Assembly (NCBI RefSeq): GCF_000148645.1
Contig: NC_014541.1
Coordinates: forward strand, 3,433,139-3,497,138
Direction: 5' to 3'
DNA length: 64,000 bases
From: Ferrimonas balearica DSM 9799
GTDB lineage: Bacteria > Pseudomonadota > Gammaproteobacteria > Enterobacterales > Shewanellaceae
Each line of letters begins with the position of its first letter. The stretch's first letter is position 1. Below are positions 61,258-64,000 of this stretch, piece by piece. Both the position numbers and the translations under genes were made by a program. Under the pieces are notes generated by a model, which ran no database searches, was not told the origin of the DNA, and saw only the letters and a program-made list of their open reading frames with translations.

Positions 61258-62928
61258 ATGATTGCCGACTATAAGTTCAAACTCGCCACCGCCCGGATCA
61301 GCCTGCAACTTTGCTTGCTGGGGCTGTTGGTTGGCGCGTTGGCGAGCGGCCTTATCGTGTTGTTTCAATTGGCGGTTGCGGGACTGCAACACCTGGTGTT
61401 GATCCAATCCGGCGATTTTACTGAGCTCCCGCTGGCGATGCGAGCCGGCTTGCCCATTCTGGGCGCTGGCATCATCTATTTGCTGGTCAGTCGCACCAAA
61501 ACCGCCTACCGGCGCATGGGCATCGCCTATGTTATCCACCGGGTCAAATGCCACTACGGCCGCATCTCGCTCACCAGCGGGGTCGGTCAGTTTATCCATG
61601 CGGTTGTCGCCCTGGCCTGCGGTTTCTCCGTCGGCAAAGAGGGCCCGGCGGTGCACATCGGTGCCACCGCGGCCACCATGATGTCGAAACGCTGGGCCCT
61701 GCCCGACAACACCATGCGCATCCTCTCCTCTTGCGGCATAGCGGCGGGGATCGCGGCGATCTTTAACACCCCGTTGGCGGGGGTGATCTTTGTGCTGGAA
61801 GTGGTGTTGCGGGACTACAAGATCCACTATTTCCTGCCGATCATGCTGGCCGCCATCACCGGCGCCATCATCTATCGCACCGTATTTGGCGATATCCACG
61901 TCTACAGCCATCTTGAGCTGGTGCGACTGCCGCTGGACCAGTACCCCACCCTGATCATGTTTGGCCTGGTGCTGGGCATTGTTGCCGCGCTGTTCAATCA
62001 CGCCCTGTTGCAGGTCACCCAACGGGCCAGCACCCTCAATCTTGCCACCCGCTTCGGCATCGCCGGCCTGGCGACGGCGGTGATTGCGGTACTGGTGCCC
62101 GGCGCCATGGGCAGTGAACACGGCGCCGTGTCCCTGGCCCACTCCGCTGACGCCACCATCCTTGGCCTGCTGGTGCTGCTCAGCGCGAAAATCCTGGCCA
62201 CCATCGCCGCCATCGGCTTCGGCATTCCCGGCGGCCTGATTGGTCCCCTGTATGGCATGGGCGCGTTGTTGGGGGCCATGGTGGCGCTGATCCTCAGTCC
62301 CATGCTGCCGCAGCTGCAGGAGTACCAGGGGATCTACGCCGCCATCGGCATGACGGCAATGATGGGCGTCTGCCTCAATGCCCCCATGGCCTCATTGCTG
62401 GCGCTGGTGGAGCTGACCAACGACGCCTCGCTGATTCTGCCCTACCTGCTGGTCACCCTGCCCGGCTTCCTGCTGGCCCACGAGGGCCTCGGGGCCCGCG
62501 CCATCTTCCTGCGCCAGCTCGACATCATGGGATTGGAATACCGGGTGCCGCCACTGGAGCAGGCCCTGCAGAAAACCGGTGTTCTGGCCCTGATGGACCG
62601 CGATATTGTGCTGGCCCGCCCTGGCCTCGCCGATGATGAACTGCTGGCCCTGCTGAAAAGCGTCGAGCATCACCGCCTGCTGCGGGGCACGGAAGAGGGG
62701 CAGGAGCTGATCACCCTGCACGCCGACTTCACCGATGACAGCAACAGCGCCCTGAAACGGGAGGCACTGCCCGGTCTGCCGGAGCGGGCCACCCTGGCCG
62801 AGGTGTACCAACTGCTGGAGCCCAAGCGGGGCGGCGCGGTATACATCTATATGGACAACCCCAACACCCCGGTGGGCCTGATCACCTGGTCGATGCTGTA
62901 CCGCTTCTTCCGCGGTGGCGAGATCTGA
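61258..62928 (+). CDS. CLC-family chloride channel/antiporter with C-terminal CBS-like region
   Basis: A 556-residue membrane protein with 16-18 predicted membrane helices of the CLC fold (1-425) and a C-terminal cytoplasmic part (about 430-556) resembling a CBS pair. The second selectivity motif GKEGP (126-130) keeps the gating glutamate E128. The first motif, GSGIP in E. coli ClcA, reads LTSGVGQF here, and the third region reads GIPGGLIGP. The first-motif change is as in ClcB-like proteins. Whether it is a channel or a proton-coupled exchanger cannot be decided by eye. Confidence 0.9.
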   Translation: MIADYKFKLATARISLQLCLLGLLVGALASGLIVLFQLAVAGLQHLVLIQSGDFTELPLAMRAGLPILGAGIIYLLVSRTKTAYRRMGIAYVIHRVKCHYGRISLTSGVGQFIHAVVALACGFSVGKEGPAVHIGATAATMMSKRWALPDNTMRILSSCGIAAGIAAIFNTPLAGVIFVLEVVLRDYKIHYFLPIMLAAITGAIIYRTVFGDIHVYSHLELVRLPLDQYPTLIMFGLVLGIVAALFNHALLQVTQRASTLNLATRFGIAGLATAVIAVLVPGAMGSEHGAVSLAHSADATILGLLVLLSAKILATIAAIGFGIPGGLIGPLYGMGALLGAMVALILSPMLPQLQEYQGIYAAIGMTAMMGVCLNAPMASLLALVELTNDASLILPYLLVTLPGFLLAHEGLGARAIFLRQLDIMGLEYRVPPLEQALQKTGVLALMDRDIVLARPGLADDELLALLKSVEHHRLLRGTEEGQELITLHADFTDDSNSALKREALPGLPERATLAEVYQLLEPKRGGAVYIYMDNPNTPVGLITWSMLYRFFRGGEI

Positions 62929-63031
62929 GCCCGGCTGTCCGACTAAGGTGTAGATGGGGGGCAATTGACCTCTGAGGCAGGCAACGGTTAAATGGTTACA
63001 ACTTCGTAACATCTGCCGTTGTTGATGCCTG

Positions 63032-63964
63032 ATGGAATACCGGTTCGAACGCTTTACCCTTGACCTGACCCACCAGCGCCTGACTTGCGAAGGAGCGCTG
63101 CTCAGCAGTGATCCCCGCCTCCTGCGCCTCCTCACCCTGCTGATTGAAAACGCCCCTGAACCGATCGACAGCGACACCCTGCTGGCGGCATTGTGGCCCG
63201 ATACCCATGTCAGCCACTGGTCCATCTCCCGGCTGGTGTCCGACGCCCGAAAACTGTTTAAACAGGCCGGTGCCGAGTTCCCGGTGATTCAAACCCTGCA
63301 TGGCCGCGGTTACCGCCTGGCCAGCCAGGTACAGGATCAACTCCAGCGCATTGAGGTGGCCGAACCCACCCCACTCCCTCCGGCGGCAGAGGCTGAGCCA
63401 ACGCCTGGCCCGGCCCACGTTATCCACACTGTTTCACCCAGCCATTCCCTGTCCTGGCCCATCCGGTTGCTACTGCTGAGTCAGGCGGTGCTGATCGCCA
63501 TCCTGGCCTGGCAGCTTTGGCGCACCCCGGACGACCCTCTGCGCCTTGGGGAGCCCCGCAATCCAGCGGCCCGGGTACTGTGGGTAGATGATCATCCGGA
63601 CAACAACCTGTCCGAGCGCCGCGCCCTGCTCAATCAGCGCATTGCGGTCTACACCACCACCTCCAGCCACGAAGCCCTGATGCTGCTGGAGCTGTACGAC
63701 TACGATTTGGTGATCTCTGATATGGGCCGCAGTGGGGATGCCCTGGCCGGACTGAAACTGGTCAAAGCCCTGCGTGAACGTCAGGACGACACCCCCTACC
63801 TGCTCTACACCATCCTGCCGTCAGAAGCCCTGCAACGGCAGATTCTGGCCCATGGCGCCCAAGGGATTGCGGTGGATAAACCCGCTCTATATCAGCAACT
63901 TGCAGAGTACATACCGCTGGATGCCAAGCTGGCAATCAAACACGGCGACTCCATAACCTACTGA
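63032..63964 (+). CDS. membrane-anchored winged-helix regulator with C-terminal receiver domain
   Basis: A 310-residue protein with three parts. An OmpR/CadC-type winged helix (about 1-98, ending VIQTLHGRGYRL) is followed by a proline-rich linker (about 110-140) and one membrane segment (142-163). A response-regulator receiver domain follows (181-290) with all key residues: D186 and D187 (LWVDDHP), acceptor D230 (VISDMG), T260 (LLYT) and K283 (VDKP). CadC/ToxR-type proteins keep DNA binding in the cytoplasm and place their C-terminal part in the periplasm. By that topology the receiver would face the periplasm, where no kinase phosphorylation is expected. No Shine-Dalgarno sequence of quality precedes the ATG. 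No kinase is adjacent within the window. Confidence 0.85.
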   Translation: MEYRFERFTLDLTHQRLTCEGALLSSDPRLLRLLTLLIENAPEPIDSDTLLAALWPDTHVSHWSISRLVSDARKLFKQAGAEFPVIQTLHGRGYRLASQVQDQLQRIEVAEPTPLPPAAEAEPTPGPAHVIHTVSPSHSLSWPIRLLLLSQAVLIAILAWQLWRTPDDPLRLGEPRNPAARVLWVDDHPDNNLSERRALLNQRIAVYTTTSSHEALMLLELYDYDLVISDMGRSGDALAGLKLVKALRERQDDTPYLLYTILPSEALQRQILAHGAQGIAVDKPALYQQLAEYIPLDAKLAIKHGDSITY

Positions 63965-64000
63965 TTTATAAAGAATTCAAAACGTTTCCAAACAATTCAA

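Noticed and set aside
1-64000. tRNA, rRNA, CRISPR arrays, insertion sequences, prophage genes
   Set aside because: I looked for cloverleaf 3' ends, regularly spaced direct repeats, transposase motifs and phage structural genes and saw none. A tRNA scan would be needed to exclude a missed tRNA.

Overview
This 64 kb window is a gene-dense stretch of a bacterial chromosome (about 52 genes, GC-rich, wobble positions strongly G/C). The gene content points to a marine, respiratory gammaproteobacterium of the Shewanella/Ferrimonas type. Evidence: an xerD-dsbC-recJ cluster, an epd-pgk-fba cluster, trmN6 next to srmB, tyrS / M23 peptidase / anmK, ErpA, an MSHA-like pilin and an outer-surface-type multiheme cytochrome lipoprotein. 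Ferrimonas is my best guess, by inference only. I see no rRNA, tRNA, CRISPR array, insertion sequence or prophage.

Layout. 1-10 kb: an Lrp/AsnC regulator; an organic-peroxide defence divergon (ohr plus an MDR oxidoreductase, facing ohrR across two palindromic operators); gamma-glutamyltransferase; an M20 amidohydrolase; a small tyrosine-phosphatase-like protein overlapping an orphan ParA-like ATPase; an SDR; recJ. 10-18 kb: dsbC, xerD, a two-gene RND efflux pump, an exported M17 aminopeptidase and a small excalibur-domain protein. 18-28 kb: an AraC regulator facing a lipoprotein alkylsulfatase, BrnQ, trmN6-srmB, a Cache/PAS sensor whose GGDEF domain is degenerate, and a lone type IV prepilin. 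28-43 kb: a DUF481 outer-membrane protein, the fba-pgk-epd sugar-phosphate genes, rsuA, an ion channel, cvfB, an acyl-CoA dehydrogenase behind a PsrA-like palindrome, a LysR/TDT-exporter divergon, a frameshifted maltose-acetyltransferase gene, tyrS, an M23 endopeptidase and anmK. 43-51 kb: MgtE, ChrA, a histidine kinase / ArsR-type response regulator pair, then an octaheme cytochrome lipoprotein. 50-64 kb: a DGSG-repeat lipoprotein, a second RND pump, a periplasmic TonB-C protein, a lipoprotein plus S9 peptidase-Sel1 pair bounded by 53-bp repeats, erpA, a DUF6776-like protein, a CLC channel, and a membrane-anchored winged-helix protein carrying an intact receiver domain.

Most of the window is housekeeping. 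Three places look most worth attention. First, the kinase / REC-ArsR regulator / octaheme cytochrome locus (46.4-50.3 kb), with overlapping inverted repeats just upstream of the cytochrome. Second, the 3-kb lipoprotein + S9-Sel1 module between near-identical 53-bp repeats that copy the erpA terminator (56.9-60.0 kb). Third, the wHTH-TM-REC protein at the right edge (63.0-64.0 kb), whose receiver domain is complete but is placed beyond a single membrane segment.
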